From NCBI RefSeq assembly GCF_945859685.1, contig NC_079149.1, positions 27,811,118 to 27,875,117 of the forward strand: a stretch of DNA of 64,000 nt, written 5' to 3'. The notes under the pieces were generated by a model. It was not told the origin of the DNA. It made no database searches and saw nothing but the letters and a program-made list of their open reading frames with translations. Shown here piece by piece: positions 48,380-58,519 of this stretch (position 1 is its first letter; the number at the start of each line of letters is the position of its first letter). The stretch comes from Eupeodes corollae. Its lineage: Eukaryota; Arthropoda; Insecta; Diptera; Syrphidae. A program made the position numbers and the translations under genes.

Positions 48380-49015
48380 AATGGTTTTCAATAAGAGCGG
48401 GAAGATGATGAAAATGTCAATTGTGGCGCCTTTCTGTGTGGTACGTAGCAACGTCCTGCTGGAACCTCGCCTAGGTCCATATGATTTAATTTGACGGTGA
48501 CTACCTCACTAACGTCGTTTTAAAAAAAAGTACGGGCCAAATTCCGCAGAAACGGTAACTTTTTGAGGATGCATTATCACTTGGTGAACCTCGCGTGGGT
48601 TGGTGTTGTCCCATATACGTTAATTTTGCTTGTTCACACAGCCATTCGTCCAAAATTGAGCCTCGTCAAGGGGTCCTCTTCCAAATGATTAAAAGCCCCT
48701 TAAGCGAAAAATTGGCGTTGTATATGGTCATGAACTTTGAGCTTCTGGGTCATTTGGATCTTGTACGGGTGTAGGCCCAAGTCCCGACACAAAATTCGCC
48801 AAGTTTAAACCGCGAAAGACCGAGTTCTTGTACACGTCGAGGAATAGACTGCCTCGGGTTCTGCTGTACACTTCCACGGACCCCGGCGATACGGCGATGT
48901 ACTCGGTCGATCTTGCGTTTCTTGAACGTACTGGTGTTGACTGATTGTTTACTGAACCGGTTGTCTAAAATGTGGCAACCAAACGTTGAAGATTGAAAAG
49001 GCATGGTGGTGCCCG
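48380..49015 (-). pseudogene. degenerate mariner transposase relic
   Basis: Minus-strand reading. From about 49000: a decayed N-terminus, then KKRKIDRVHR and NPRQSIPRRVQELGLSR (second helix-turn-helix) and RDLGL..YKIQ (near 48770). A short DEAQFWTNGCVNKQN block (first catalytic D) lies near 48660-48610. A frameshifted FQQDVAT block (second D) lies near 48450. The motif order and wording match the rosa transposase at 4191-5255, but similarity is far lower and stops are many. It is an old, separate lineage. The right flank (GACTGGGTCAGCTAGTT, 49060-49076) may be an element end. Confidence 0.7.
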
Positions 49016-49179
49016 TTCTTCTAGCGTTCCTCTTAAAAACTACGCCACAGCAACGCGTGACTGGGTCAGCTAGTTAAATTGTATGAAATAAAACAAAACA
49101 CAATCAAACATTACATATTGAATCTTTAAACAAATTTAATATGATAACAAATAAAATTCATAAAAACAAAATGAAATAG

Positions 49180-49911
49180 GAGCTGAGATTTAGTCTTTAC
49201 TGATAACTTCTCATCCCATCTGTCGATTTGTCTTCTTTAAAACTTTAACAAAATGTTTTTATCAATTTGTTAAGTTAGCTAAATAATTTCAAGCTTATGG
49301 CCTTTCTTTGTACTCCTAATACTTTTTTTTAAGGTTTTCGTGTTTTGTAGAAAAAGTTCCCACTTGAAGTTGTCTAAAAAATGAACTAAAAGTAAGGAAC
49401 AATATTTTGCACATGCTTGATTTCAATATTTGTTTTTAGTTGAAAACTAATTTTTACCAATTTCTTGAAGTATTTTTAAAAAACTTTGTTTTTCTAAGAC
49501 AACAATCTTAATTTCTTTTATTTACGAGATTTTTAATATCCAGCATTAACTTTAAGAAAAAATTGCGTAGTATTTTTTTAAAAACTTGAATTTTTATGAA
49601 AAAAATGACTATTGGGTTCTTATAAGAAAATTCTTGAATCTCAAACAAAATTTTCGAGTGGATTTTTCAAAATTGTACTAAATGTTGAAGAATACATTTT
49701 TTATGAAAGATAATTAGTTTAAAGCCATTATCTTCAATTTTCGAAAACTTATTCTTACCAAATTTTGGTAATGTTGGTTTTAGGTCTTAATTTTTGTTTT
49801 TAAAAATAAACTGTTAATTTGATTTTGCTGAAAATATTAGCAGATGTCGAAGACGTAATTTTTCGTTGCATAAAATTATTTTAGCGGTACAGTTATTTTT
49901 TCTTAGTTAAG
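49180..49911 (-). repeat. interspersed element Rep-A, copy 3, first part
   Basis: Reverse orientation. The tail block is at 49190-49245 (CTGATAACTTCTCATCCCAT, TGTCGATTTGTCTTC), followed by units with ACCAATTTCTTG, CTTATAAGAAA and TTTTCTTAC phrases. Cut at 49911 by a LOA-like LINE and resumed at 52265. Confidence 0.65.
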
Positions 49912-49921
49912 TATTCGAGGG
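49912..49921 (+). repeat. target-site duplication, left copy (LOA-like LINE)
   Basis: TATTCGAGGG, identical to 52255-52264. Confidence 0.85.
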
Positions 49922-52254
49922 ATTAGGTTAGGTTAGGTTAAAGTGGCTGTTGGTTGGGAAGTCCAACACACTTAGACCAAAGTATGGTCCGTAGTGATAC
50001 CACATGGATCAGTTGATCAGTTTAACTCGTCGAACCAATTGGAGCTCCGAATGAAGCGTTGGAGATAAATAATGTCAGCTTTTTTTATCGTTGAAGCCGT
50101 AGTCTCCAAGGTGGATTCTACGTCTTTGTGACAAGATAGGGCATGTGCACAGAAGATGGGAGATTGTCTCCTCCTCCTCCTCGTCCATGCAACTCCTACA
50201 AAAATCATTTGCAGTGGCCCCAAGTCGAATAGCATGCCTTCCTATCAAGCAGTGCCCAGTCAGGACACCAATAACGTAGCTAATGTGCAATCTACTCAGA
50301 GACATTAATTGTTTTGAGCGCCTGGCGCTAAGATTAGGTAAAATTAGTTTGGTCGCTAAACAGGTGGTTGGGTTATTCCACCTGAAGTTTGTTTTCTCTA
50401 TGGTATCTTGCTTCAGCATGAGTTTACATGGGATACCTTTGCTAGCATTATGAGCCAGAGGAGTTAAAGTTGTTCCGCTTTTTGCAAGTTAGTCAGCTTT
50501 GCAATTTCCTAGAAAGTCTCTTTGGCCCGGCACCCAGACAAGGTGAATGTTGAACTGTGCAGCCGTAAAAGATGATCGACAATTAAGTGCTGTTAGTGAG
50601 TTAGTGGAGACAAAGTCTAGGGACTTTAACTCAGCTTGGCTATCCGAGAAGATGCGTATATAATTAGTTGAAATTAAGTTTTCTATAAGCCACGATAGGA
50701 CTTCCTTTATAGCCAGGATTTCAGCTTGGAACAGCTACAATGCTCAGGTAGACGAAAGAAGAAACTTAAGTTTAGTCTATCTGAGCATACGCCTCCATCA
50801 ACCCCATCCTTCATTTTTGATATGTCTGTATAAAAGTTTATAGGATCATCGTTCAAAAATTATGTATTCTCCCAAGAAGACCTGATAGGTATAGTCACTT
50901 TGAAGCTTTAGTTATTAAACTGAGCATGGGGTAGTCAATATCACTGTTTATAGTTCTGAACGAGTTCAAAATAGTGGTGTGGCCAGCTCCATTATTGATC
51001 CACAGAGAGGAGGCTTGAAGCCGTATGGCTGTATTAGCGGCCGTTTGCTTGCTGAAAATGTCCAGTGGTATTAGATTAGAAGAAGAAGTGAGGGGGAGGG
51101 GGTAGAGTGAAGTGCTCCCCCCATACACAGGCAGGCAGGTCGTTGGACTTTGCTGAGTTTATCGCGATTTGTCGATCCATAAGTAAGGATCGGCCTTATG
51201 ACCGAGATTTAAAGCCAGTTTGTAATGCGGGGTTGTACGCCCCATTCATTACCAATGGCCTTTTTACAGGAGAACAGGGCTACTGTGGCCTTGTTTATTC
51301 TCTCTTGAATATTAGATTTCCAACTTGAGTTTCTTATCCAAAATGAGACCCAAGTATTTGGCTTGTTCAGAGAATTTAGGTGGTACACCGTTTATGATAG
51401 GAGGACTTTGTATTTCCTTGTGAAGAGGACAAGGTCGGTTTTTTGTGGGTTAACGCCTAGTCCACACCGATTTGCCCATCTGGTGAGCTTATTTAAAGCG
51501 TTTTGCAAGAGTTCTTTTAGTATATTGGGATTTTTACACAAACAAATACTCTGTATCCCTCTCTCTTTAGAGTAATTAGTAATTCATTTATTACTAAGTT
51601 CCAGTGGAGAAGGGATAGGACACCACCTTGTGGCGTACCTCTGCTAACACCCCTTTGTGCAGTAAAACTGCCCAGTTTTGAATTGATAATCCTGCTTATC
51701 AGCATCTGATTAATCAATTCGCTGATCGACTTATCAACCTTCAGAGATGTCAATACACGTGCAATTGCAGATGTGTCGACATTGTGAAATTCACCTTCTA
51801 TATCTAAGAAGGCAACTAAGGTGTACTCTTTATGATGGATGGAATATTCGATTGTACGTACTATACTGTGTAGAGCCGTTTCAACTGATTTCCCTTTGTT
51901 GTAGGCGTGTTGAGCCTTTGAAAGGAGGGACTTATCAATACTTGCCCTTAAGTGGGTATCGATCAAACGTTTAAAACATTTGAGAAGAAATGATGATAAG
52001 CTGATAGGTCTTAGGTCTTTAGGGTTAACGTGGCTGGATTTTCCAGCTTTTGGAATAAAAACGACTTTAACTTGTCTCCAAGACATCGGGATGTATGCCA
52101 ATTTAAGGCATTCCTTGAAGATGTTTTCTAGGATGGGTATTAGAAAACTTGCATTTTCTTGCAGTTCAGCTGGAATTATACCATTCGGACCTGCAGATTT
52201 ATATGACCTAAGGCTGTTAATAGCTCATTTGAGTTTTTCCCTAGTGACTAGACC
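49922..52254 (-). mobile_element. LOA/I-like LINE, 5'-truncated, with TAACC-repeat tail
   Basis: Flanked by TATTCGAGGG on both sides. The 3' end on the plus strand is ATTAGGTTAGGTTAGGTTA (49922-49940), so the element ends in TAACC repeats. Read right to left: RT fingers and palm (52101-51517; VKVVFIPKAGKS, LRPISLSSFLLK, SKAQHAYNKGKSVETALH, LVAFLDIEGEFHNV, SRGTPQGGVLS); a decayed thumb; a region with PLDIFSKQTAANTAIRLQAS (51070); an RNase-H-like part with a PGQRDF-type block near 50530; and a cysteine/histidine block (50240-50140; CRSCMDEEEEE...HLLCTC). RNase H together with this knuckle fits LOA/I-type LINEs. Frameshifts throughout. Inserted into Rep-A copy 3. Confidence 0.85.
51517..52101 (-). 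pseudogene. LOA/I-like reverse transcriptase, fingers and palm
   Basis: 194 open codons. VKVVFIPKAGK and LRPISLSSFLLKCFKRLI are RT fingers. LVAFLDIEGEFHNVD is motif A, in which E replaces the usual A of GAF. SRGTPQGGVLSLLHWNLVINELL is motif B. The reading leaves frame just before the YADD motif. The N-terminal endonuclease is absent, because the element starts at 52254. The same protein family is seen in plus orientation at 55660-56640. Confidence 0.8.
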
Positions 52255-52264
52255 TATTCGAGGG
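52255..52264 (+). repeat. target-site duplication, right copy (LOA-like LINE)
   Basis: TATTCGAGGG, identical to 49912-49921; marks the truncated 5' end. Confidence 0.85.
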
Positions 52265-52570
52265 GACAATTTTTTTTTTCAGTTTATGATTTATAAAAGA
52301 CAAACAATTAAGTGATTTGGTTTGTTTATATACGTCACATTGTATAATTTATAATAAAATTTCCACTCCTTTTTCAAATTTCTATGGCAAAAAACCCAAC
52401 GCTTAAAACAAAATGTATTTGAAGTCAATTTATCCTCTCGAGATATGGACAGCGAAAAAAAGCTTCCCAAGTGTACGAACGTACACAAACACACGCAGAC
52501 ATTTCTCTTAAAATATTTTACTAAGATTGAAGGGACCTGGAATTACCTTATCATGTTTCAGGTTCTCAGA
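52265..52570 (-). repeat. interspersed element Rep-A, copy 3, second part (head)
   Basis: In reverse complement it contains AGAAATGTCTGCGTGTG, TTTCGCTGTCCATA, GAGAGGATAAATTGACTTCAAA and GGTCCCTTC. These correspond to the head of copies 1 and 2. It ends about 240 bases before the first semaphorin exon. Confidence 0.65.
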
Positions 52571-52810
52571 AATAGCATTAAAGCTTTTTAAAAAAATTTA
52601 GAAAATATTTACCCACACGATAAAAGATGGTTGTCTGTTTTAAATAAAATTGACATTTAAATACTCCTAATATTGGTTTGTATTTAAAAATATAAAAAGT
52701 TCAAAGATTAAGTAACTGCGTTAAATAATGAAAAATTATTATTGAATTGAAGTATTACATTTTTCTTCGTTTATAAAAAAAAAACTAAATCATTTTATTT
52801 TATTTTTCAG

Positions 52811-52898
52811 ATCATGTCCGTGAGTTCAACTGTGGCAAACTGTACTACAGGACGTTCCATTTGGACGAAGATCGGGACTCATTATTCGTTGGTGCAAT
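52811..52898 (+). CDS. Sema2a: Sema2a-like semaphorin, internal exon (start of sema domain)
   Basis: An 88-base exon between a T-rich acceptor ending in CAG (52808-52810) and the donor GTAAGT (52899-). It starts with the last two bases of a codon, encodes HVREFNCGKLYYRTF, then HLDEDRDSLFVGA, and ends with the first two bases of the Met codon completed by the next exon. This is the beginning of the sema beta-propeller of class-2 semaphorins, secreted axon-guidance ligands that signal through Plexin B in flies. Wording is closest to Sema2a as I remember it, but Sema2b cannot be excluded. The upstream exon with signal peptide was not found in this window, so the preceding intron exceeds 52 kb. 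Confidence 0.88.
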
Positions 52899-52999
52899 GT
52901 AAGTTACAATCCAAAAATGACTTTAAAAAAAATCAACAACCCTTAAAAAATATAATTCCACATTAATTTAACGCTCTGCCTATTTCTATTCTATTACAG
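52899..52999 (+). other. short Sema2a-like intron (GT-AG)
   Basis: GTAAGT donor, AT-rich interior, polypyrimidine and CTATTACAG acceptor. It interrupts a codon after its second base. Confidence 0.85.
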
Positions 53000-53051
53000 G
53001 GATAATGTTTTTCGTTTGAGTCTAAAGAACATCTCAGCATCAGGATGTGAT
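53000..53051 (+). CDS. Sema2a: Sema2a-like semaphorin, next internal exon
   Basis: A 52-base exon after acceptor CTATTACAG (52991-52999) and before donor GTAAGT (53052-). It completes the Met codon and encodes DNVFRLSLKNISASGCD. It continues the first propeller blade, with an N-linked glycosylation sequon (NIS) and the conserved cysteine of this strand. It ends on a codon boundary. It is separated from the previous exon by a 101-base intron, far smaller than the flanking introns. The next exon expected in this family was not seen before 64000. Confidence 0.88.
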
Positions 53052-55281
53052 GTAAGTATAAATTTATCAAGCCTACAAATTTAATATATAATATAACCAT
53101 CTCAACTCTTATGCATCTTAAAAAACAAAACAACCCTTAATAAAAAGTACATAATACTATACTTATGCCCACCTACGTTATTTTAAGCCAGAAATTTAAA
53201 ATTTTCAGTTGGTAAATCCATCTGCCAACTGAAGACACAAACCTCAGATGATTAATGAACTCATTTGAGCCATCATTCAAAATAAGAAGGAAGAAAAAAC
53301 CAAACCCTCTGTGTGGTAGTGGCGGTAATGGTAATTTCGAACGTGAACATGTATTCTGAAACCTCCAGCTCCTGGAGTATTATACTGCACGTTTACCTAG
53401 ACACCGCCTACACTCGTGCTGCCATTATAGTCCTATTCCTTGCTAGAAGGATATAAGATATATATGTAACTCTGAAACAGAAAGTTAACGCATTCGCATA
53501 AATTTTCAATGAGGCGTACTTTGCTCAGCATCAACCTGTTTCTAAATAGATTTACATTTGAACCCAAAGAGACTTGAGAGTGAAGAGTTGAGTTTAGCGA
53601 AGCTGAGTCGAGTCTGAGTCGGGAAGCCCAAAATACAAAATCTATCACGGAAAAGCTAAAATAGAAAATAAAACAATAGAGAAACCAAACGTTATGACAC
53701 GCAACAAAAGTTCCCCAAAGTGACGCGCCGCACACAACACACTTATCTCAAATATAAAAGGATATCCACCAATACCTACATAGAAGTTATATCCTTTCCT
53801 AGAACCATGTTGCCTTTTGTGTTGATGTGGGTTGGGGAGTGAATTTTTTGTCAGCCCTCTCACTGTGTTTCCATCCGCACCAGAAGCACCGGCATAATTA
53901 ATTATTAAAACAAAAGCGGTAAAAGGTTCGCCAGGTGAATTTCCTTCCGTCAGTACTCGTGTTTGTTATAGTAGTTTGGAATGAAAGTTAGAACAACCGC
54001 CACGTATAAGGAATATCTTCCCTGGGTATATTCCCGTTCCTGCACTCCACAGAACAGACACACACCACGCAGGCAGACTTATAGAGTCTTAAATTTTTGG
54101 CTGAAAGCTTTAGGGGTTAGGGTTGAGAGAAAGAGAGCTTATGTAGTTGTGTAGAAGAACTATTCTATCCCGGGTCGACGAACATCACAAATTGTTGGTA
54201 CACCTTTAGTCGTATATAAAATATATATCTGTACAGTAGATGAACTATCATGGGAATAAAATTCCGCCATTAAATCTATTCATGAGAGAGAATTCTTTTG
54301 GGACCGAACACTCAAAATGCTGACGCCTCACGCCCGCCCGTTTTTCCATCCAACCTGATATCTCTGTTGTGCGTTTTTTGGTTAGACGACTAAAATGGGC
54401 ATAAAGGAATGGTTTTTGGTGTTGGTGTTGGAGTTGGAGTTGGTGCTGCTGGTGTGGTTTCAGGCTTTGCTGATGCTGCTACTGCTACTGCTACTGCTGC
54501 CATAGTCATAGTAAATAATGCATGATTTGGTTTTTACATGATGTTGTTTAGGGTTTTTCGGTATGGTAGAGCCTCAACGTGATTTATAAATCAATTAAGT
54601 TGAAAGCTATATCATGGAGTACATTCAGCAGATGAACTCAAACTTTACTCATAGTAGGTTAGGTACATTTTTGTTTTGGTTGCTCATTTTGTCCTAGAAT
54701 CTAAAATTCTATGGTTTTTTGAAGATTTCAAAAACTACAGATATATACTCACCAGTGCCACTACTTTGACAGAATATAAATCCGAGCTTGAACCTTTTTA
54801 TTTAACCAAGTCATCATTTTAAATAAAGTGGGAGCAAAACATAAGTTTTCGTTTAAAAATTCCAACATAAATATGAAATTTGCTCTAATGCATAATGGGT
54901 TTCCATGGAAAATCGAAAATGTGCCGCTTGTTGAAGTGGCTTTCTCGGGGGGCTTTGCAGTAGCTTATTCTGCCACTCCAATTTTTTAAGATCTTGTTGA
55001 TGATTTCAAGCTGGAGAAAAAGATTTAGATAATATTGGTTGTTAGGGTTTACTTTAGTCCCTACAAGATCGAACGCACTTGTTTTTGTACCCCAAGATTA
55101 AGTCTAAAAACAGAATCTAAATTTCAAGATTTTAAACTATACCTGAAGAATTAGTTATATTCAAAAGCTTAAATGCCATTTAATTTCTTAAAAACCTAAA
55201 TTTATTAATTTACTTTTCGAAAATTGTTAGAATCTTTCATTCAATTTTTGTTTGGAAATATTTTTGACATGTAAATTCTAA
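53052..55281 (+). other. Sema2a-like downstream intron, proximal part
   Basis: Begins with the splice donor. Mixed composition with no recognised repeat family. A trinucleotide-rich stretch lies at 54418-54503 (GTTGGTGTTGGAGTTGGAG, then GCTACTGCTACTGCTACTG). Short open frames near 53433-53863 on the minus strand have no motif. It looks like single-copy intron sequence. Confidence 0.5.
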
Positions 55282-55658
55282 CTTATTACTTAAGATGGCG
55301 CTACAGTCCTGCGTAAACCTCAGTAGCAAGATGTCAAGGATTCGAAGACTTTCCGGTCCGGAGCATTGGCATCCATGCTCTCTACAGCCGCCATTTCAGT
55401 CGTTGGACTTTTACCCTTTTGGTTAAACTTTCGTCGCTGTAGATCCCGTACAGCTCTTCGTTCCATCTTTTCCTCCATTCATCTTCTATGCAGACGGGAC
55501 CGTAAATCATGCGAAGAACTTTCCACTCGAAACGACCCAAAGTGTTTTCATCCGATTTTTTCATAGTCCATGCTTCTGCACCGTATAGCAGGTCGAGGAT
55601 GATTAGGGTCGTATAAAGAGACACTTTGGTAGCCCGCGAATGGGTTTGACTACTCAAT
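55282..55658 (-). mobile_element. RTE-like LINE fragment E
   Basis: The 3' end CTTATTACTTAAGATGGCGC is followed by CTACAGTCC, as in fragments A, C and D. The minus-strand frame 55657-55382 reads LYTTLIILDLLYGAEAWTM, RFEWKVLRMIYGPVCIE and RRWNEELYGIYSDESL..RVKVQRLKW. About 90 codons of the C-terminal region remain. It is truncated at 55658 against a LOA-like element. Confidence 0.8.
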
Positions 55659-56665
55659 TAGGAAAGAGTTTAAAAAGCTACAGTAGCTCTTTTCCTTTGC
55701 AAGAAAGCTATAGGAAGCAAATGGGGTTTTCAACCTCGCATAACCTACTGGCTATAATCATCGGTCATCCAACCAATACTTATGTACGGGGTTGCAGTAT
55801 GGTGGACTGCACTGGAGAAAGTCACATACTGCGACAAACTCAGCAGAGTCCAGCGCACTGCATGTCTCTGCATAAGCGGGGCATTGAGAACCACACCCTC
55901 AACAGCGTTAGACACTCTCCTCCATCTGACACCCCTCGACATCTTCAGTAAACAAGTGGCAGCGAGTACAGCGATAAGACTCAACGCCTCATTTCAGTGG
56001 ACCAACAATTCCATCATTTTGAACCTCTTTGGTTCTATACCAAAGTACATATAGACTACACTGTTCCTAAACCCCTATTTGGAAAAAACTTCCAGGTATC
56101 CATTCCATCCAGAGATGAATGGGAAGACAAAAAACTCCTGGATAACAAAAGTAATTATTTTTATACAGATTGATCCAAGACAAATGAGGGAGTTGATAGT
56201 GGTGTGAAGTCAGAAAAGCTTAATCTAAGCAGAAATTTTAGCGATCAAAGGGGTTCTCTCCTGGCTAAGAGAAAACGTGTTATCAACTTTTGATATCCGC
56301 ATCTTCTCTGACAGTCACGCTGCTATCAAATCCCTTGACGGTGTGTCGACCAAATCTTTAACGGCCCTCGATTGTCGATCGTCTCTTATGGAGATGGAGC
56401 GGCAATTTAACATTCACCTCTGTTGGGTGCCGGGCCACAGAGACATGACAGGTAATTGTAGAGCCGATGAACTCGCTAAAAATGGAACCGTCATACCTAT
56501 TTCACCTGAAAGGGAGAAGATAGGTATACCGATAGCTGCATGTAAACTTATGCTAATAGCAAATTCTAGGTAGCACAACTTACCAACATGCGCAGCCACA
56601 GAACTCATATGTCCTTCAATGGACCTAAAGCGCTCTAAAGACTTGTTATCTCAAAGCAGACTACA
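55659..56665 (+). mobile_element. LOA/I-like LINE, plus strand, first part (thumb and RNase H)
   Basis: 55782-56054 encodes YGVAVWWTALEKVTYCDKLS, RVQRTACLCISGALRTTPS and PLDIFSKQVAASTAIRLNAS, the region after the RT core. 56277-56573 encodes an RNase H domain: IRIFSDSHAAIKSL (aspartate in FSDS) and FNIHLCWVPGHRDMTGNCRADELAK, with the catalytic H and D. The frame breaks near 56170 and 56575. 56630-56660 encodes KRSKDLLSQSRL, and the element is cut at 56665. It resumes at 60055. Confidence 0.82.
56277..56573 (+). pseudogene. LINE RNase H domain fragment
   Basis: 98 codons. FSDSHAAIKSL holds a catalytic aspartate. CWVPGHRDMTGNCRADELAKNG holds the conserved H in PGH and D in ADELAK. The first acidic residue region (near 56160-56220, TD followed by a stop) is disrupted. 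RNase H in the LINE protein separates this element from Jockey and RTE types and fits LOA/I types. Not expected to be active. Confidence 0.82.
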
Positions 56666-57249
56666 AAAAAGTGGTTGCACTGGTTCTTATTATTAGTCGT
56701 GTTTTTATAGGCTCTATATTTTCCTTTTTTTTCTTATATAAATCGTGTTTAGATATTTATAGTGGTGTTAAATTTCACTGAATAAGTGAACTTAATTTTG
56801 TTTTATTCATTAATTTTATTCAAATATTGTGTTATAATAGCATTTTAATCAATTTCAATTTTCTTGATTTTTTGTGATATTTTTGTTTAAAACTAAAGTT
56901 CTCCCCGGTAAGGTGTTCAGTATTTTTGTTTTTTCCAAAGTGTTCCCTTGTCCATGTGTGAGTGCTTTTTGTTTTCAATTATTTTATATTTGATTTTCCC
57001 CTACTTTCTTTGTTTGACTAGATTGATTCCACCTTATTAGTTTAATTTCATTATATTTTTGTCAACCGATTTTAAGGGCCTTGCGTAGGCCAGTAAATAA
57101 AAGCTTGGTTTAATTAAGACTTCTGTTGAAGCACGTAGGTACGAGTCCCGCTTCCCGTGGTATTTTTTTTTTATTATTTTTAATTTAAATACCATTGTAT
57201 CTATTTATTTTTTTTGTATTATTATTTATGTTAACACTCCTTAGGAAAT

Positions 57250-58220
57250 ATGGATTCCTACAATAAAAACTGCCAAGAGGGTGCTAATAATAATCCTCTA
57301 TATGCCTGTTTGGACCCTGTGGTAATCTTTACCATGCAAAATGCGTTGGTTCAACCAACGCTTTCATTGAAAAAATAGCCAATTCTAAATTTGCTTACTG
57401 GTACTGTCACGACTGCCGTAATCTCTCTGTATCTCAACTAGCTTTTAAAATGTCTTCTTTTAAGGCTGACATTTTAAAACTTTCTGAAGATTTTGAAGAG
57501 CTACTGAAGTCTTTCAACACTGCAGTTTGCAAATTAAATGCATACTCTGTAACCAATATCATGGTCGATAGTTCTACTTCGACTAATGATTTGGCACAGC
57601 CTATTCCCACTACTTTCTCTTCTACATGTGAAGATATTCTCGGCCAATCAGGTTCTGGTGTTAATAACGCAGAAAGTGTACCTGAGAAACAAAAGAAAAA
57701 GTCTAAGAAAAGAAGCCGAGAAAACTCTGAACCTGCTAGAAATTCTACCCCACCATCAAAAAGAACAAATGTCAACATCACTCCAAAACTTACAGATTCC
57801 ACCAGAACTCCCAATATACCTCAAATTGTTGCCTCAGATTTAGCTTCCAATAGTGACACCGTTACAGGAACTGTAATAAACAACGTCATCCCTATCAAAG
57901 CTGTCTCCAAACCAAAAATAATTTTTATATCTCGTCTGGACCCAGTTACTACGCCAGAAGATATAACTTCCCACTTAGTATCTACCAAGAGCATACTTTC
58001 CAGCTCATCTATCAGGTGTACTAAGATCAGTAAACCAAAAAGCTTTGTTTCCTCTTTTAAATTAATAACGAATCCCACTTACTTTGACTCTATTTGCAAC
58101 CCAAATATATGGCCCGAAGAGACTTTAGTCAAAGAATTTACTCAAATTCAAAAACAGGGTGTTTCTTTGAAAAACAAATCAAAAAACTTAACAGGCTTAC
58201 GCTCTTCTACCAAAACGTAA
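57250..58220 (+). pseudogene. Jockey-like LINE ORF1 (PHD-like zinc finger plus RNA-binding region), one frameshift
   Basis: Starts at ATG 57250 (MDSYNKNCQEG). A cysteine/histidine cluster follows at 57300-57415: ..YAC.., then in the next frame CGNLYHAKCVGS and AYWYCHDCRN, with the spacing of a PHD-type zinc finger. One base appears to be missing near 57320. From 57450 the frame is open to 58220. It contains a serine/threonine-rich and lysine-rich linker (KQKKKSKKRSRENSE) and IIFISRLDPVTTPEDI, an RNA-binding-like fold typical of LINE ORF1 proteins. ORF1 would coat the element RNA. Confidence 0.7.
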
Positions 58221-58474
58221 GGGGACTTCGTAGCAAGACTACTGACATTTTTCTTAACTCCCAATCATTTCCACACGACGTATTCGTTTTGACAGAAACG
58301 TGGCTTAATTCAAGCTTTTCCGACACAGAACTTTTAAGTCAAAAGTTCGAAGTTTACAGAAAAGATCGTCATGTTGGTAATGCAAAGGATTTAGGTGGAG
58401 GTGTTCTCATAGCGGTAAAAATGCATATTTCTCTTCTTCTGTATCTTTTCCATTTCTATTATCAATTGAATTAA
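58094..58474 (+). pseudogene. Jockey-like LINE ORF2, N-terminal endonuclease part
   Basis: The endonuclease begins with LTLFYQNVRGLRSK (QN of the active site). VLTETWLNSSFSD follows, with the catalytic glutamate in LTETW. DLGGGVLIAVK comes next, then the frame is lost near 58430 and recovered near 58490. The two shifts compensate: the same frame resumes at 58520. ORF2 overlaps the end of ORF1; the exact start codon is uncertain. Confidence 0.8.
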
Positions 58475-58519
58475 CTAAGACTTTTTTTCATTTTAAACGT
58501 TTACATTCCTCCAAAAAGT

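Noticed and set aside
49922..49940. TTAGG repeats as an internal telomere remnant
   Set aside because: They form the 3' tail of a LINE with a target duplication, and flies normally lack TTAGG telomeres, so a chromosome-fusion scar is not supported.
54418..54503. GTTGGTGTTGGAG and GCTACTGCTACTG stretch as a coding low-complexity exon
   Set aside because: No flanking splice sites and no extended frame; best read as trinucleotide-rich intron sequence.
57080..57160. GGTACGAGTCC at 57138-57148 resembles a tRNA B box, with an A-box-like TAGGCCAGTAA upstream
   Set aside because: The flanks do not form an acceptor stem or a D arm, and the region is the 5' UTR of the Jockey-like LINE. I do not call a tRNA or SINE.
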